From Alkaliphilus sp. B6464 (GTDB taxonomy: Bacteria > Bacillota > Clostridia > Peptostreptococcales > Natronincolaceae), in NCBI RefSeq assembly GCF_018141165.1, contig NZ_CP058557.1, positions 3,100,001-3,164,000 of the forward strand: 64,000 nt of DNA. Reading direction: 5' to 3'. Below, one piece after another: positions 62,748 through 64,000 of the stretch. A program made the translations under genes and the position numbers. The stretch's first letter is position 1. Every line of letters starts with the position of its first letter. Under the pieces are notes generated by a model, which saw only the letters and a program-made list of their open reading frames with translations, was not told the DNA's origin and made no database searches.

Positions 62748-63914
62748 TTAATTAGTTCCAGTATTAAATAAATCTAATTGAATAGAACTATTTGAGGTCT
62801 TATTTATATAAGTGCTGCTAGTGTCATTTTTAATATTTATGGGCGATAATTTATTAGTTGTCAAATACTTATGTACGGACATAGCCAGTGCTTTTGCCAT
62901 ATTAGGTGGAACAGCATTTGCTAACTGTTGATATTGTGACGTTTTAGTATTTTTAAAAATATAATCATCATTAAAGGATTGAATTCTGGCTACTTCTCTT
63001 ATACTTAGGCATCTATTATATTCTGGATGTATAATCATAGATTTATATGCATGTTTTATCGTTACACTTGGCATATTCACATTTAATCTTCTATATGCAT
63101 TACTATGTATACCTCCCGCTCTATGTTGCTCAGGTATATCTTGCCAATTTCCACCCTGAGGTACAAATGCCATCCTTTGCTCTACTACATTGTTATGTGT
63201 AGGTACTTCATGATTGTAAATTTTACCACTTCCCATTACGGATTCTATATATTTACCTATTTTATAGTTATCTAAGTACAACTCACCATTCAAAGAATCA
63301 CAGTTAGGAATGCCTTCTAAAGCTTCACCTACAGTAAACACTTCATTCTCTAATAGCTGTGGCTTGGGATATTCATAATTATCTGGCAAGTCATTTCTCG
63401 TTCCGACTACAATAACTCTTTCTCGTGATTGTGGTACATTATAATATTTTGAATTTAATATTGTATATCGTATATTATATCCTAGTTTATCAAACTCATC
63501 TATAATAGCTTCAATTACAGGAATACCTTTTTTATTCCTCATTGAAAGAAGTCCTTTAACGTTCTCCATTATAAATATATACGGTCTAGTATAACTTACA
63601 ATCCTAGCATATTCATAAAACAAATCATTTCTTTCATCATTTATATCTCTTGCTCCACACATTGAAAATCCTTGACATGGTGGACCGCCAATAATTACAT
63701 CTACTCCATTAGGAAAATATTCTGAGAATATATCCTCTCTTAAATTTTTAATATCATCTAATATAAATGGAACCTGTGGATTGTTATGTACATAGGTTGC
63801 TTGAGCTGGCTTCCAAATATCATTAGCTAAATTTATTTGAAAATCACCAGTTGTTTTAAATCCATACCCAAAGCCTCCACAACCAGCAAACAAATCTAAA
63901 ACTGAATATTTCAA
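62748..63914 (-). CDS. C5-cytosine DNA methyltransferase (M2)
   Basis: A 388-residue enzyme with DLFAGCGGFGYGF (I), GGPPCQGFSMCG (IV), FIMENVKGLL (VI), QSRERVIVVG (VIII), a larger recognition domain, REVARIQSFNDDY (IX) and QLANAVPPNMAKA (X). The recognition domain differs from that of M1, which suggests methylation of two strands of an asymmetric site. TTG 63914 has AAGGTGGTG upstream. The last 40 residues are a polar tail. Confidence 0.93.
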   Translation of the reverse strand: MKYSVLDLFAGCGGFGYGFKTTGDFQINLANDIWKPAQATYVHNNPQVPFILDDIKNLREDIFSEYFPNGVDVIIGGPPCQGFSMCGARDINDERNDLFYEYARIVSYTRPYIFIMENVKGLLSMRNKKGIPVIEAIIDEFDKLGYNIRYTILNSKYYNVPQSRERVIVVGTRNDLPDNYEYPKPQLLENEVFTVGEALEGIPNCDSLNGELYLDNYKIGKYIESVMGSGKIYNHEVPTHNNVVEQRMAFVPQGGNWQDIPEQHRAGGIHSNAYRRLNVNMPSVTIKHAYKSMIIHPEYNRCLSIREVARIQSFNDDYIFKNTKTSQYQQLANAVPPNMAKALAMSVHKYLTTNKLSPINIKNDTSSTYINKTSNSSIQLDLFNTGTN

Positions 63915-64000
63915 TTTTACACCACCTTACTTTCTATTTTATAAACTTTATTTATCCTTAAATTTACTATTGTTTTTTCTACTGCATATTTCCGATACTG

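Noticed and set aside
1-64000. CRISPR array
   Set aside because: No regularly spaced direct repeats were seen; repeats in the window are terminators, tRNA halves and RNA modules.

Overview
The window is A+T-rich DNA with strong AGGAGG-type ribosome binding sites, frequent TTG and GTG starts, spore-type cell-wall hydrolases, GlpP antitermination and an Rnf/Nqr-type flavin electron-transfer operon. This fits a Gram-positive anaerobe of the Clostridia (Alkaliphilus/Tissierella-like; inference, no species can be named).

1-35.4 kb is mostly ordinary chromosome. It holds a secreted flavoprotein reductase lipoprotein, a tRNA-Val, and a five-gene rnfD-rnfG-rnfE-rnfA-nqrF operon that lacks rnfB and rnfC/nqrA. 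Next come the lysine/peptidoglycan genes asd-dapA-dapB, a SleB-like hydrolase, a polysaccharide deacetylase, an FMN 2-hydroxyacid dehydrogenase, a 3-methyladenine glycosylase and an aminopeptidase P. A c-di-GMP-I riboswitch with a terminator lies upstream of a KAS III-like gene and a chemotaxis receptor. A glycerol-3-phosphate oxidation cluster (GlpP, two flavoproteins, DUF1667) has a terminator in its leader, and a DctPQM TRAP transporter follows.

35.4-51.1 kb is accessory and decaying. Small envelope proteins and orphan enzymes are mixed with pseudogenes: a frameshifted methyltransferase, a SurA-N-like lipoprotein, GNAT genes, a DUF4177 gene, a group II intron maturase tail and an IS1380 remnant. 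Several of these keep one reading frame interrupted only by in-frame stop codons. Two identical 99-bp repeats (47376-47474 and 51010-51108) each carry the 3' half of a tRNA-Thr(GGT), starting in the anticodon loop, plus its terminator. They look like attachment sites of tandem integrated elements.

51.1-64 kb looks like the inside of such an element. It carries a HEPN-motif/zinc-ribbon protein, a DUF5677-like protein and a broken Mrr-type nuclease. About 1.4 kb of non-coding DNA (54615-56020) is built from internally repeated hairpins whose arms change in compensating pairs, so it is a strong candidate for one or more very large structured RNAs. Directly downstream lie an M15 peptidase, DUF1659, DUF2922 and small membrane proteins, like a lysis or cell-wall module. 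After a MazG-like hydrolase and an AlkA-like glycosylase, the window ends with a restriction-modification system: an HTH regulator, two different PD-(D/E)xK-like subunits and two different C5-cytosine methyltransferases. This arrangement resembles heterodimeric systems that cut asymmetric sites.

Main points for a second look: the giant RNA candidate beside the lysis-like genes, the tRNA-Thr repeats framing tandem islands, the minimal Nqr/Rnf operon with a degenerate flavin site in RnfD, the c-di-GMP-controlled KAS III/chemoreceptor pair, and the cluster of single-stop pseudogenes.
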